Source: Burkholderiaceae bacterium
GTDB lineage: Bacteria > Pseudomonadota > Gammaproteobacteria > Burkholderiales > Burkholderiaceae
DNA: 42,892 bases
Reading direction: 5' to 3'
Assembly (NCBI GenBank): GCA_947448695.1
Contig: CANFOL010000016.1
Coordinates: forward strand, 1 to 42,892
Each line of letters starts with the position of its first letter. Position 1 is the first letter of the stretch. A program made the position numbers and the translations under genes. This document shows positions 1 to 8,249 of this stretch, one piece after another. Under the pieces are notes generated by a model. The model searched no databases and was not told the DNA's origin. It saw nothing but the letters and a program-made list of their open reading frames with translations.

Positions 1-98
1 GAAATAGAGGCAGACTGAGCCAATAAGCCCAATTCGATTTCAGGCACAAAGTCATGATTCATTGTTGCGTTATCTTCCGGTGTAGTTGTTATTTGCAT
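1..98 (-). CDS. possible 5' end of a gene running off the left edge (partial)
   Basis: Reading the minus strand from an ATG at 98 gives about 32 open codons to the window edge, beginning MQITTTPEDNATMNHDF. All three plus-strand frames here are interrupted by stops within the first 30 bases. I do not recognise the fragment and see no convincing ribosome binding site upstream of the ATG. If real, it would be transcribed divergently from the DUF427 gene at 193, leaving 99-192 as the shared promoter region. Confidence 0.35.
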   Translation of the reverse strand, partial: MQITTTPEDNATMNHDFVPEIELGLLAQSASI

Positions 99-192
99 TA
101 ATTTTGGTGGCAATCGTTGTATTAAATCGGTTTGTTTCAATCCAACATAAAGATGAGATTTGCTTTATGCTAAACCTTTATAAGGAGATGAT

Positions 193-474
193 ATGAGAGC
201 AATATGGAATGATGAAGTTATAGCCAATTCAAGTGAAACCATTGTTGTCGAAGGAAATCATTACTTTCCACCCGCAAGCTTGAATATGCAATTTTTTAAG
301 AAGTCCGAAAAAAACACAGTTTGCTCCTGGAAAGGTACGGCTAGTTATTACGATATTGATGTCAATGGCCAATCTAATAAAGATTCGGCTTGGTACTATC
401 CTGAGCCAAAATTGGCTGCAAATAACATTGCCGGATATATCGCATTTTGGAAAGGCGTAAAAGTAACTGATTAG
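193..474 (+). CDS. DUF427 domain protein
   Basis: A 93-residue single-domain protein. The VVEGNHYFPPASLN stretch (about residues 18-31), the CSWKGTASYYD block (about 44-54) and the AWYYPEP block (about 66-72) are the recognisable core of the DUF427 family. The family is small, soluble and of unknown biochemical role. Length is normal for the family and the protein has no signal peptide. The start is supported by AAGGAG about 8 bases upstream. It stands alone, with 182 bases before the next gene, so context says nothing about its job. The family call is firm and the function is unknown. Confidence 0.85.
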   Translation: MRAIWNDEVIANSSETIVVEGNHYFPPASLNMQFFKKSEKNTVCSWKGTASYYDIDVNGQSNKDSAWYYPEPKLAANNIAGYIAFWKGVKVTD

Positions 475-656
475 CTATCATTTTAACAGAATCCTTTTGA
501 CCATGCTTTACGCGTTGGGAGGCTCATAAGTGATCGCGACCTTTTTCTATATTGAGCATTACAAGGAGTAATGATTGTTTTGTTATCCTCTTATTCAATG
601 TAATCAGTGAAAAAGATACGTCATCAAATCAGAACCTTTGAAATCATTTAAGTTTT

Positions 657-1088
657 ATGCAAACAGAAAAAAGAACAATCTCACCCACAGCTTTCCAACT
701 TGGACTGTCCGGTTTAATTCCCTTTATTACTTTAGCTGGTTTAAGTTTTGCCGTAGAAGCTTCTTATAAAAATATCGTCGTCTTCAGTTTGCTTGCCTAT
801 GGAGCGAGCATTTGTAGTTTCCTAGGTGCAATTCATTGGGGGTTAACTATGCGCGATACAACTCCCAATAAGTTGTATCTATTATGGGGGGTAATTCCTA
901 GTTTGATTGGATGGGTTAGTCTGATGATCAAACCAGAATTGGGTTTACTCTTGATTGCATCATTACTATGGATTTGTTTATTGATTGACTCTAAGATTTA
1001 TCCTAAATATTCCCTTGAACAATGGTTGCCGATGCGTTTAATTTTAACAATCATAGCAAGCCTTACTTGTCTTGTTGTTGCAATTTAA
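657..1088 (+). CDS. DUF3429 family inner-membrane protein
   Basis: A 143-residue hydrophobic protein with about four to five predicted transmembrane segments (roughly residues 14-34, 40-65, 74-92, 94-112 and 122-143). The pattern LGLSGLIPFITLAGL near the start and the GAIHWGL block near residue 57 fit the DUF3429 family of small membrane proteins found in proteobacteria. No biochemical role is established for the family. The ribosome binding site before the ATG is weak, so the exact start is less certain than the reading frame. It converges with ahpF, whose stop lies 62 bases away. Confidence 0.75.
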   Translation: MQTEKRTISPTAFQLGLSGLIPFITLAGLSFAVEASYKNIVVFSLLAYGASICSFLGAIHWGLTMRDTTPNKLYLLWGVIPSLIGWVSLMIKPELGLLLIASLLWICLLIDSKIYPKYSLEQWLPMRLILTIIASLTCLVVAI

Positions 1089-1149
1089 TTAATTACCGCG
1101 TTGAAAACCATTGTGGCTTTCGGGCGTTGCGCAATGTTAACTGGCATCA

Positions 1150-2730
1150 TTATGCCGCCAGAGCTTTTTCTTCTTCAGGAACAGATGATCGGATTAAGTA
1201 ATCAAAAGCCCCAAGAGAGGCTTTAGCACCTTCGCCCATCGCAATGATGATTTGCTTAAATGGCACAGTAGTACAGTCACCTGCAGCAAAAACACCAGGT
1301 AATGAGGTCTCACCTTTATGATCAATCACAATCTCACCATGCTTAGAGAGCTCCAAAGTTCCTTTGAGCCAATCCGTATTTGGAAGTAATCCAATTTGTA
1401 CAAAGATCCCTTCAAGTTCAAGTCGATGCTCAGTAGCATTGACTCGATCTTGATAGATCAACCCATTTACTTTTGTACCATCACCTAAAACTTCTTTCGT
1501 TAAGGAACTCTTCAGGATGGAGACATTTGGCAGGCTATTTAATTTGGTTTGTAAAATAGCATCAGCACGTAATTGACTATCAAACTCAATTAATGTGACA
1601 TGGCTGACGATACCAGCTAAATCAATTGCCGCTTCAACACCAGAGTTTCCGCCACCAATGACGGCAACTCGTTTACCTTTAAACAATGGACCATCACAAT
1701 GAGGACAGTAAGCTACGCCCTTATTGCGATACTCTTGCTCTCCTGGCACATTCATCTCTCTCCAACGCGCTCCCGTACTAACGATAACTGACTTACTTTT
1801 AAGGACTGCACCATTTGCTAACTCAATTTCAATACCTTTTCCTGATGGACGTAATGCTTTTGCGCGCTGCAAATTCATAATATCAACCTCATAGCTTTTG
1901 ACGTGCTGTTCGAGTGCTTGAACCAACTTAGGTCCTTCAGTTTCTTTAACGGAAATAAAGTTCTCAATGCCTAATGTATCCATCACTTGACCACCAAAAC
2001 GCTCTGAGATGACCCCTGTTTTAATTCCTTTACGAGCGGCGTAAATAGCGGCAGAAGAACCTGCTGGGCCACCACCAATAATTAGCATATCAAATTCAGG
2101 TTTTGCATTGAGCTTGGCGGCATCTTTTTTTGGACTGTTCGTGTCAAGTTTTGCGATGATTTCTTCAACACTCATTCTTCCTTGACCAAAAACCTCATCA
2201 TTCAGAATAACCGTAGGGACGGCCATAATTTGATGATGATCCACTAAGTCTTGGAACCATGCACCATCAATCATTTCATGTTGAATATTAGGGTTGATAG
2301 CGGCCATTAGGTTTAATGCCTGAACGACATCTGGACAGTTGTGACACGATAATGAAATAAAGGTTTGGAAGTGTAATGGACCTTCTAGACCTCGAATACG
2401 TTCAATGATTTCATTTTCTACTTTTGGTGGATAGCCACTCGCTTGGAGGATGGCCAAAACAAATGAGGTTAATTCATGCCCCATCGGTAAACCAGCAAAT
2501 GTGATGCGAGCTACATCATTAGGTTGGCCAACTGTAAAGCTTGGAACCTTTAGACTTCCGCCATTTAACTTAATAGTAATTTTTTCAGATTGGTCTGCTA
2601 CTTCATTTAAAAGTTCGAGCATTTCTGAAGATTTTGTAGTGTTATCAACTGTTGCTGTTAAAACAATCGGATGAACAATTTTTTCAAAATACGCTTTAAG
2701 TTGTGATTTGATATTGGTATCTAACATCAT
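1150..2730 (-). CDS. ahpF: alkyl hydroperoxide reductase subunit F
   Basis: The 526-residue flavoprotein disulfide reductase passes electrons from NADH through FAD and two dithiols to the peroxiredoxin AhpC. The N-terminal tandem thioredoxin-fold domain carries the CHNC pair (Cys129, Cys132). The thioredoxin-reductase-like part begins near residue 213 with the FAD motif [10 protein letters not shown], has the redox centre CPHCD (Cys342, Cys345), an NAD-binding [10 protein letters not shown] near 358, and the C-terminal FAD motif AAGDCT. Length matches full AhpF rather than a short thioredoxin reductase. AAGGAAAT precedes the paired ATG codons at 2730 and 2727, and either could be used. It lies 102 bases downstream of ahpC on the same strand, with a strong hairpin between them. 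Confidence 0.96.
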   Translation of the reverse strand: MMLDTNIKSQLKAYFEKIVHPIVLTATVDNTTKSSEMLELLNEVADQSEKITIKLNGGSLKVPSFTVGQPNDVARITFAGLPMGHELTSFVLAILQASGYPPKVENEIIERIRGLEGPLHFQTFISLSCHNCPDVVQALNLMAAINPNIQHEMIDGAWFQDLVDHHQIMAVPTVILNDEVFGQGRMSVEEIIAKLDTNSPKKDAAKLNAKPEFDMLIIGGGPAGSSAAIYAARKGIKTGVISERFGGQVMDTLGIENFISVKETEGPKLVQALEQHVKSYEVDIMNLQRAKALRPSGKGIEIELANGAVLKSKSVIVSTGARWREMNVPGEQEYRNKGVAYCPHCDGPLFKGKRVAVIGGGNSGVEAAIDLAGIVSHVTLIEFDSQLRADAILQTKLNSLPNVSILKSSLTKEVLGDGTKVNGLIYQDRVNATEHRLELEGIFVQIGLLPNTDWLKGTLELSKHGEIVIDHKGETSLPGVFAAGDCTTVPFKQIIIAMGEGAKASLGAFDYLIRSSVPEEEKALAA

Positions 2731-2790
2731 TATTTCCTTTGAATTAAATAGGTGAGTCTATTGGGCAAGATCATGATTTCTTCTCCAATA

Positions 2791-2808
2791 GACTCTCCGA
2801 AGAGAGTC
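2791..2808 (-). promoter_or_regulatory. UUCG-capped hairpin between ahpC and ahpF
   Basis: On the minus strand the RNA would contain GACTCTC, the loop TTCG, then GAGAGTC: a perfect 7-bp stem closed by C-UUCG-G, an exceptionally stable tetraloop. Flanking bases CCAAT and ATTGG extend the pairing by several base pairs across one bulged base. No run of U follows on the minus strand, so this is not a typical intrinsic terminator. It more likely acts as an RNA processing or stability element, or partial attenuator, that sets the ahpC to ahpF ratio. The structure is directly visible; the role is inferred. Confidence 0.6.
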
Positions 2809-2832
2809 TGATTGGTTATTTCAATCATTCAA

Positions 2833-3396
2833 TTAAATCTTGCCAACGAGATCTAAAGAAGGAGTTAATGTTGCCGCGCCTTCTTGCCATTTCGCTGGGC
2901 ATACTTCACCTGGATGGGCGGCAGTATATTGAGCAGCTTTAAGCTTACGAAGAGTTTCAGAGACATCTCTTGCGATTTCATTAGAGTGAATCTCAGCAGT
3001 CTTGACGATACCTTCGGGATTGATAATGAATGTGCCACGTAATGCTAAGCCAGCCTCTTCAATGTGAACACCAAACCCACGCGTGAGAGTATGTGTTGGA
3101 TCTCCGACTAATGGGAACTTTGCTTTGCCGACGGCTGGTGAAGTTTCGTGCCAAACTTTGTGTGAGAAGTGCGTATCGGTTGTGACAATATAAACTTCAG
3201 CACCCATTTTTTGGAACGAAGCATAGTTATCTGCGGCATCTTCAATTTCTGTAGGGCAGTTAAATGTAAATGCTGCAGGCATAAAAATCAGGACAGACCA
3301 TTTACCCTTTAAGCTTTCGTCTGAGACGGTAATAAACTTTCCATTATGAAAAGCCTCGGTTTTAAATGCGGGTATTGCCGTGTTAATAATTGACAT
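2833..3396 (-). CDS. ahpC: alkyl hydroperoxide reductase subunit C (typical 2-Cys peroxiredoxin)
   Basis: The 187-residue cytoplasmic peroxiredoxin reduces hydrogen peroxide, organic peroxides and peroxynitrite and is recycled by AhpF. The peroxidatic cysteine is Cys47 in FTFNCPTE and the resolving cysteine is Cys166 in GEVCPAKW, both in the AhpC positions. Length equals enterobacterial AhpC. AAGGAAAC lies a few bases upstream of the ATG. It is divergent from oxyR, the expected regulator, across 127 bases, and is the first gene of an ahpC-ahpF unit separated by a UUCG hairpin. Confidence 0.97.
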   Translation of the reverse strand: MSIINTAIPAFKTEAFHNGKFITVSDESLKGKWSVLIFMPAAFTFNCPTEIEDAADNYASFQKMGAEVYIVTTDTHFSHKVWHETSPAVGKAKFPLVGDPTHTLTRGFGVHIEEAGLALRGTFIINPEGIVKTAEIHSNEIARDVSETLRKLKAAQYTAAHPGEVCPAKWQEGAATLTPSLDLVGKI

Positions 3397-3523
3397 GGTG
3401 TTTCCTTTTCAGATAAATAAATAATTGACAACAGGAGCCATTGTGGAGGTTTTGCATTAATCAGTCTAATGAATTATTATGATATTTATTATCGATTTAA
3501 TAGATAACTAAGAAAGTTCAAAA
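3397..3523. promoter_or_regulatory. divergent ahpC/oxyR promoter and probable OxyR operator region
   Basis: This 127-base AT-rich intergenic region separates divergently transcribed ahpC and oxyR. In related bacteria OxyR binds such regions, activates ahpC on oxidation and represses its own gene. Short AT-rich half-sites resembling the OxyR pattern (GATA and ATAG with approximate spacing, about 3479-3510) are present, but I cannot assign a clean four-element operator by eye. The regulatory role rests mainly on gene arrangement and family knowledge. Confidence 0.5.
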
Positions 3524-4414
3524 ATGGCATCCTTACCAACCATTAAGCAATTACGTTATTTAATTGCAATCAGTGAAACTCTCAACTTTACAAAGGCAGC
3601 AGAGCTTTGTTTTGTAGGGCAATCCACCTTAAGTGCAGGACTTAAAGAGTTAGAGGACTCACTAGGCGTGCAATTAGTTGAGCGAGACAAGCACTCAGTA
3701 TCACTAACGCCCATTGGGCATGGTGTTGTAGAGAGAGCGCAGCGATTAATCGTACAAGCAGATGATTTAGTAGATTTTGTGGAGGGCTCTGCTGGGTCAA
3801 TGATGGGAGTCATCAAATTAGGCGTGATTCCAACGATCGCACCATTTTTATTGCCATTATTTTTACCAAAAATGAGAGAGCAATTTCCTGATTTAAAAAT
3901 TGTTTTAAGAGAAGATTTGACTGCTAATCTGATCGACAAATTAAATCATCATGAATTGGATTTTGCATTAATTGCGCTGCCATATGACACTAAGGGTTTT
4001 TTGATTAAAGAGTTATTTAATGATGAGTTTTGGCTCATTGGAAACCAGAATGATCCAAGCCTAAAGAATAAAGAAATTCAATTAACCAATCAACTCACTG
4101 ATCGCATTTTGTTGTTAGAGGAAGGTAATTGTTTACGGGACCATACTTTAGCTGCTTGTAGGAAAACGGAAATTGCAAGTCAAAGCGGTATTGAAGCTAC
4201 AAGTTTATTAACTTTAGTGCAAATGGTTGAATATGGTTTAGGGATGGCTTTGTTACCAGAAATGGCAGTCAAATCAGGATTATTAAAAAATACGCAGTTA
4301 ATTGCAAGACCTTTAACCGCACCTGCTCCTAATAGAAAGATTGCTTTAATTGCAAGATCGACTACTGCGCGTATCGAAGAATTTAATGCTTTAGTTAACG
4401 TGATTAAACGATAA
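3524..4414 (+). CDS. oxyR: LysR-family peroxide sensor OxyR
   Basis: A 296-residue LysR-type transcription factor. An N-terminal winged helix-turn-helix (about residues 5-65, with FTKAAELCFVGQSTLSAGLKELE as the recognition region) is followed by a substrate-binding-like effector domain. The two peroxide-sensing cysteines are present as Cys203 and Cys212 in NCLRDHTLAAC, with the same nine-residue separation as in E. coli OxyR (Cys199/Cys208). That separates it from ordinary LysR proteins. It is divergent from ahpC, its expected target. It is the only DNA-binding regulator I find in the window. The gene ends at a symmetric terminator shared with the convergent nitroreductase gene. Confidence 0.95.
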   Translation: MASLPTIKQLRYLIAISETLNFTKAAELCFVGQSTLSAGLKELEDSLGVQLVERDKHSVSLTPIGHGVVERAQRLIVQADDLVDFVEGSAGSMMGVIKLGVIPTIAPFLLPLFLPKMREQFPDLKIVLREDLTANLIDKLNHHELDFALIALPYDTKGFLIKELFNDEFWLIGNQNDPSLKNKEIQLTNQLTDRILLLEEGNCLRDHTLAACRKTEIASQSGIEATSLLTLVQMVEYGLGMALLPEMAVKSGLLKNTQLIARPLTAPAPNRKIALIARSTTARIEEFNALVNVIKR

Positions 4415-4431
4415 GCCAAAAGAAGAATGAA

Positions 4432-4459
4432 AAAATACCAACACTAAGGTTGGTATTTT
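4432..4459. terminator. bidirectional intrinsic terminator between oxyR and the nitroreductase gene
   Basis: A perfect 11-bp inverted repeat, AAAATACCAAC (4432-4442) and GTTGGTATTTT (4449-4459), surrounds a six-base loop. The A-rich left end and T-rich right end give a U-tract on both strands. It sits exactly between convergent genes ending at 4414 and 4479, so it can terminate both. Confidence 0.85.
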
Positions 4460-4478
4460 GATGAAGTTGTGTAATTAA

Positions 4479-5114
4479 TTATTTAATCCAATGAATAAAT
4501 TTCTCACTAGGATTTCTGACTTTAGCAACTTTGGATAACCAATCTTCATCAGCATTTCTGTAACCTACTGCCATGATGACGCAACTACGTAAACCTTTTT
4601 CTTTTAGACCTAAAACTTCATCTACACCGGCGGGGTTAAAGCCTTCCATTGGTGTGGCGTCAACTTCTTCTTCTGCAGCAGCAATTAATCCAGTTCCAAG
4701 ACCAATATAGGCTTGTTTAGCTGCATGATGGAAGTTGAATTCAGCACCTCTTGCTGGGAAGTTCTTTAAAAGCATTTGACGATAAGCTGCACCGGCTTCA
4801 GTTCTTAAGTTGCGAATATTTTCAGTCATATCAAAATTGGCATTGATACGATCAGCTGTGTAATCATCCCATGCTGCAAAGACGATGACATGAGAGCAAT
4901 CGACGATTTGCGGTTGGTTATTAGCTACAGCTTTAATTTTTTCACGAATTTCTTTATTCGTGATTACGAATAATTCATAAGGTTGAAGACCACTTGAAGT
5001 TGCTGCCAATCTGATTGCTTCAACAATACGCTCGACTTTTTCCTGAGGGACTTGTTTCGTTGCATCATATTTTTTTGTTGCGTAACGCCATTTCAATTTG
5101 TCAATTAAGCTCAT
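4479..5114 (-). CDS. NfsB-like nitroreductase family NAD(P)H-dependent oxidoreductase
   Basis: A 211-residue FMN-dependent oxidoreductase of the nitroreductase fold. The N-terminal KWRYATKKYD (about residues 9-18) contains the FMN phosphate-binding Arg-x-x-x-Lys pattern, RLAATSSGLQPYEL (about 35-48) is the flavin-contacting SSxxxQP-type block, and LGLKEKGLRSCVIMAVGYR (about 168-186) is the typical C-terminal block. Such enzymes reduce nitroaromatics, quinones or flavins using NAD(P)H, often in oxidative stress settings. AAGGAA precedes the ATG. Its position beside oxyR/ahpCF suggests a redox defence role, but the in vivo substrate is unknown. Confidence 0.85.
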   Translation of the reverse strand: MSLIDKLKWRYATKKYDATKQVPQEKVERIVEAIRLAATSSGLQPYELFVITNKEIREKIKAVANNQPQIVDCSHVIVFAAWDDYTADRINANFDMTENIRNLRTEAGAAYRQMLLKNFPARGAEFNFHHAAKQAYIGLGTGLIAAAEEEVDATPMEGFNPAGVDEVLGLKEKGLRSCVIMAVGYRNADEDWLSKVAKVRNPSEKFIHWIK

Positions 5115-5186
5115 TTATTGTTCCTTTGGTTAAATTTATAAAATTTTAATATATGACATTTTAGAACAAATATATGATTTCACCCT

Positions 5187-5215
5187 TGCATCTAGATTCG
5201 GCAAATCTAGATGCA
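5187..5215. repeat. 12-bp perfect inverted repeat upstream of the nitroreductase gene
   Basis: TGCATCTAGATT (5187-5198) and AATCTAGATGCA (5204-5215) form a perfect 12-bp stem with a five-base CGGCA loop. It lies downstream of the minus-strand Bug operon ending at 5335 and 73 bases upstream of the nitroreductase start. No T-tract follows on either strand, so it is not a standard intrinsic terminator. It could be a terminator hairpin of the non-canonical kind, an operator, or a 5' UTR structure. Confidence 0.55.
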
Positions 5216-5334
5216 GAAGTAAGAGAGTCTAAAGTGGAAAAAAGACGATTAAAAACGAAAAATACCTTTTAATATCAAGGAGTCAGTCACTAAATCAGCT
5301 TCTTAACACACCTACATGGATGCTGTATGAGAAT

Positions 5335-6309
5335 TTATTTCGGTTTTATTGCAGAAATATTTTTTACCCAACGGGATATTTCAGAGTTGTAGTAAGCCGT
5401 GTTTTGCTCTAAAGTCCCACCCATTGGTACAAGATCATTTGTGTCAAATTTTTCAATCACTTCTGGACTTTGTAGGGCAAGGTTGATTGCTTGATTGATT
5501 TTTTGTTTAATTTCTAGTGGAGTGTTTTTAGGAACAAAAACACCTGTCCAAAGATCATCCCTTAGTTGTGGATAGCCAGCTTCAATGACAGTTGGGACAT
5601 TGGGTAAGCTTGCTAGTCGTTTTTCACTTGAAACAGCAAGTACTTTGACTTTGCCTTGTTTTGCAAATTGCGTCACACCAGTCATTGCCCCACAGGTGAT
5701 TGGAGTTTCACCACTCACAGTGGCTAATAATGCAGGACTAGAGCCTTTATAGGGAATATGCGTCACATTTGCTTTCCAAATAATACGGAATAAATTTTCA
5801 CAAGTGATGCTTGGGGGAGTACCTGTTCCAGCCGTCGCAAAAGATAAGTTATCTTTTAGAGCAATTTGTTTTAATTCCTCTAAATTATTAGCCGGAATTT
5901 TCTCATTAATAAAAATACCCATTGGTAAGTTACTAGCGAAAGACACCACATCAAAATCTTGTGGTTTATAACCTGAGGAGGTTCCAGATGCGGCATTGAC
6001 AATAATGGAAGGGGACACCACCAATATCGTATAACCATCAGGCTGCGAGTTAGAAACATATTGAACACCAATGCTGGCTCCAGCGCCAGCACGATTTTCA
6101 ACAATGACAGGTTGTTTCATTAACTCAGAAAGTTTTTGACCAATGACCCTTGCTGTTACATCCGTTGATCCACCTGGAGCAAAGGGTACAATGAAATGAA
6201 TCGGTTTATTTGGGTATGAAGTATTTTGCGCATGTGCAATCGAGAATAAAAAATAAAAGCTCAATACTATCATTTTCAGAAGAGATAAATAGTTTCCGAC
6301 TTTCATCAT
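5335..6309 (-). CDS. Bug/TctC-family periplasmic solute receptor (Bug 1)
   Basis: A 324-residue extracytoplasmic receptor. A signal peptide (about residues 1-28, ending AHAQ) is followed by the family start YPNKPIHFIVPFAPGGSTDVTAR, the ENRAGAGASIG ligand loop (about 76-86) and QPDGYTILVVS (about 94-104). Bug receptors bind carboxylic acids in the periplasm and normally hand them to TctA/TctB-type permeases. No permease genes are near. GAGG precedes the ATG. It is the last gene of a minus-strand operon Bug 2, cupin, Bug 1, nine bases after the cupin stop. The ligand cannot be read from sequence. Confidence 0.9.
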   Translation of the reverse strand: MMKVGNYLSLLKMIVLSFYFLFSIAHAQNTSYPNKPIHFIVPFAPGGSTDVTARVIGQKLSELMKQPVIVENRAGAGASIGVQYVSNSQPDGYTILVVSPSIIVNAASGTSSGYKPQDFDVVSFASNLPMGIFINEKIPANNLEELKQIALKDNLSFATAGTGTPPSITCENLFRIIWKANVTHIPYKGSSPALLATVSGETPITCGAMTGVTQFAKQGKVKVLAVSSEKRLASLPNVPTVIEAGYPQLRDDLWTGVFVPKNTPLEIKQKINQAINLALQSPEVIEKFDTNDLVPMGGTLEQNTAYYNSEISRWVKNISAIKPK

Positions 6310-6318
6310 AGCCTCGCT

Positions 6319-6873
6319 TTAGAGTTGTCCATCAATGAGAATAAATGCAATACGTGCTGGATAATCAGATCGATTAGCCCAAGCATGATTCGTGCCTCTT
6401 TGAATCAATATATCTCCCGCTCGCAGAACAGTTTCTTCAGTTTCTAAAATAGCTGTTATTTCACCAGCAAGAACAATTGCATAGTCAACGGTTTGAGTAA
6501 TGTGCATGCCGGGATGATCACCGGGTTTCAAATCGTGTCCGGCATCAGGATAGAGAGAAGAAAAAGTTGCATCTTGTAAGCGCTTGACTTCTGCTGGGTC
6601 TTTTGGCTCAGGTGGATAGTCAATAACCCTCAAGATGGAACCATACTGAGGTGGTAAAACACCTTGATGATCTGTAATGGAGTCTAGTGCATTCACCATG
6701 ACGGGAGATTCTGTTGTCCGCCAAATATTAGTTACTCTATAACCAGGTCGTTCTGGAACTTCTTTGGTAGAGGGGGAGTTGCCATCTTCTAAGAAGTAGG
6801 ATTTACCATTGGAGTTATTGGCAGTGATAACTCTTCGCACTGGTGCGATTATATTAGATAGGGTTTTCATCAT
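6319..6873 (-). CDS. cupin-domain protein
   Basis: A 184-residue protein whose C-terminal half (about residues 115-184) is a single small-beta-barrel cupin: GMHITQTVDYAIVLAGE supplies the first metal-site motif, and LRAGDILIQRGTNHAWANRS the second, with His158 as a likely ligand. This subfamily, with the TxTxDYxxVLxG and GTNHAW signatures, is common beside organic acid catabolism genes, but no reaction has been firmly assigned to it. The start at 6873 overlaps the TGA stop of Bug 2 as ATGA, so the two are translationally coupled. A second ATG at 6870 is a possible start. It is sandwiched between two Bug receptors, which suggests a role in metabolising or sensing their ligand. Confidence 0.85.
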   Translation of the reverse strand: MMKTLSNIIAPVRRVITANNSNGKSYFLEDGNSPSTKEVPERPGYRVTNIWRTTESPVMVNALDSITDHQGVLPPQYGSILRVIDYPPEPKDPAEVKRLQDATFSSLYPDAGHDLKPGDHPGMHITQTVDYAIVLAGEITAILETEETVLRAGDILIQRGTNHAWANRSDYPARIAFILIDGQL

Positions 6874-7880
6874 TGTTTGGGTATCCCAATTTCATTGACA
6901 ACTTTGGACCATTTAAGGGCTTCTTTTTTTAAATATTGATTAAATTGCAGAACACTGCCGCCAGCCGCATCAAAACCAATACCAGCAAGGCGTTCTTTAA
7001 AGCCAGGATCATCTAGAATTTTTTGTATATCGCTATTCATTTTTTCAACAATCGCTTCATTTGTCGTTTTTGGTAAAAAAACACCTACCCAGGTATAGTC
7101 TTCAAAGCCAGGAAACCCTGACTCAGCAACCGTTGGAACGTCTGGTAATGACGGGAGTCTTTTTGCACTTGTAACAGCAAGCCCGGTTAACTTACCTGTT
7201 TTAATAAATTGGCTAGCAGCTGGAGCGGCCACACTACTAAATTGAACTTCCCCAGTTAAAGCGGCATTAACGGCTGGGCCAGCACCTTTGTAGTGAATGG
7301 GTTCAACTTGAACCTTGGTTAGTACTTTAAATAAATACTCTGCGGATAAATGCGGGGTAGTACCTTCACCAGGAGAGCCATAATTAAGTTTTCCAGATTT
7401 GGCTTCCTCAATTCCTTCCTTTAATGTTTTAGCTTGCAAACTCTTACCTGCAAGAATCATGTTTGGACTAGTAGCAATATTGGCAACACCAATAAAGTCT
7501 TTATCTAAACTATAGCCAGGGTTATTAAATAAAGAAGCATTCACAGTAATAGATGTCGTATTTAATAAAATAGTGTAGCCATCACTCACTGTCTTAGCAA
7601 CGGAGGCAGTGCCAATGTTGCCATTGGCGCCAGGGCGATTATCTACAATGACAGGTTGTTTCCAGGAATCTGATAACTTTTGGCTAATGAGCCTGGCGAT
7701 AATATCTGTTGGTCCACCAGGAGCATAGGGCACTACTAAGCGAACAGGTTTATTAGGAAAGTCATTTGCTGAAGATTGTGCCCAAGAGTTGAACGAGCAA
7801 ATTTGAACAAAGATTGAAACTATTACTACGTTTAATAATCGAATTTTTTTCATCATTTTTTTATGCAGTAAAACCTGCAT
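6870..7880 (-). CDS. Bug/TctC-family periplasmic solute receptor (Bug 2)
   Basis: A 336-residue receptor with a signal peptide ending around SWAQ (residue 35). It has the core blocks PNKPVRLVVPYAPGGPTDIIAR, DNRPGANGNIG and VSDGYTILLN. Compared with Bug 1 the ligand loop begins D-N-R rather than E-N-R, so the ligands probably differ. AGGAGA lies about five bases before the ATG at 7880 and supports that start over the internal MMKK start at 7856. It is the first gene of the minus-strand operon and overlaps the cupin start by four bases. It is divergent from the ThDP-enzyme operon across 369 bases. Confidence 0.9.
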   Translation of the reverse strand: MQVLLHKKMMKKIRLLNVVIVSIFVQICSFNSWAQSSANDFPNKPVRLVVPYAPGGPTDIIARLISQKLSDSWKQPVIVDNRPGANGNIGTASVAKTVSDGYTILLNTTSITVNASLFNNPGYSLDKDFIGVANIATSPNMILAGKSLQAKTLKEGIEEAKSGKLNYGSPGEGTTPHLSAEYLFKVLTKVQVEPIHYKGAGPAVNAALTGEVQFSSVAAPAASQFIKTGKLTGLAVTSAKRLPSLPDVPTVAESGFPGFEDYTWVGVFLPKTTNEAIVEKMNSDIQKILDDPGFKERLAGIGFDAAGGSVLQFNQYLKKEALKWSKVVNEIGIPKQ

Positions 7881-8249
7881 TTGTCTCCTATTTTTTAGTA
7901 TGTACTAATTATTTATTTTTTTGTATGCATATAAGTGTAATTGCTAATACTCTTGAAAAAAAATTTAAAAAAACTTAATCATTTGTTTAATAATTCCTCA
8001 TTTGGCTATAGAATAAAGATTAAAAGAAGTAACCCTAAGTTGAAAAGGGTGCTCATAACGATTTTGGAGACCTTATGTTCTTGACCTATGTTGAGGCAAC
8101 AAATGCTCAAAAAAACAGGAGTAAATCCTAAATGCTGATTGACGATGTAGGTTGATATTCTTGAAAAAAATATTTATTTTCAGTCATTCAATCAAGCTTG
8201 ATCAGATATGTAGAAATTGAAAAACGAACTTTACAGAACGGAGAAATAA
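7881..8249. promoter_or_regulatory. 369-base divergent intergenic region with promoter candidate and leader ORF
   Basis: This is the longest gene-free stretch in the window. It is AT-rich with several A/T runs. For the plus strand, TTGTTT (7983-7988) and TATAGA (8007-8012), 18 bases apart, are a plausible sigma70 promoter. That would give a 5' leader of about 230 bases before the ThDP-enzyme gene. Within this leader an 18-codon ORF (8075-8131, MFLTYVEATNAQKNRSKS) is preceded by a good GGAGA ribosome binding site. No clear riboswitch fold or inverted-repeat operator was seen. Promoter and leader ORF are tentative. Confidence 0.35.

Noticed and set aside
571..603. Ten-codon ORF in the gap before the DUF3429 gene
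   Set aside because: The Shine-Dalgarno-like AAGGAG is only two bases from the ATG, and the peptide is too short to judge.
3556..3939. Minus-strand open frame inside oxyR
   Set aside because: It is antisense to a well-supported regulator gene and its protein resembles no family. The same reasoning applies to other long antisense frames in the window.
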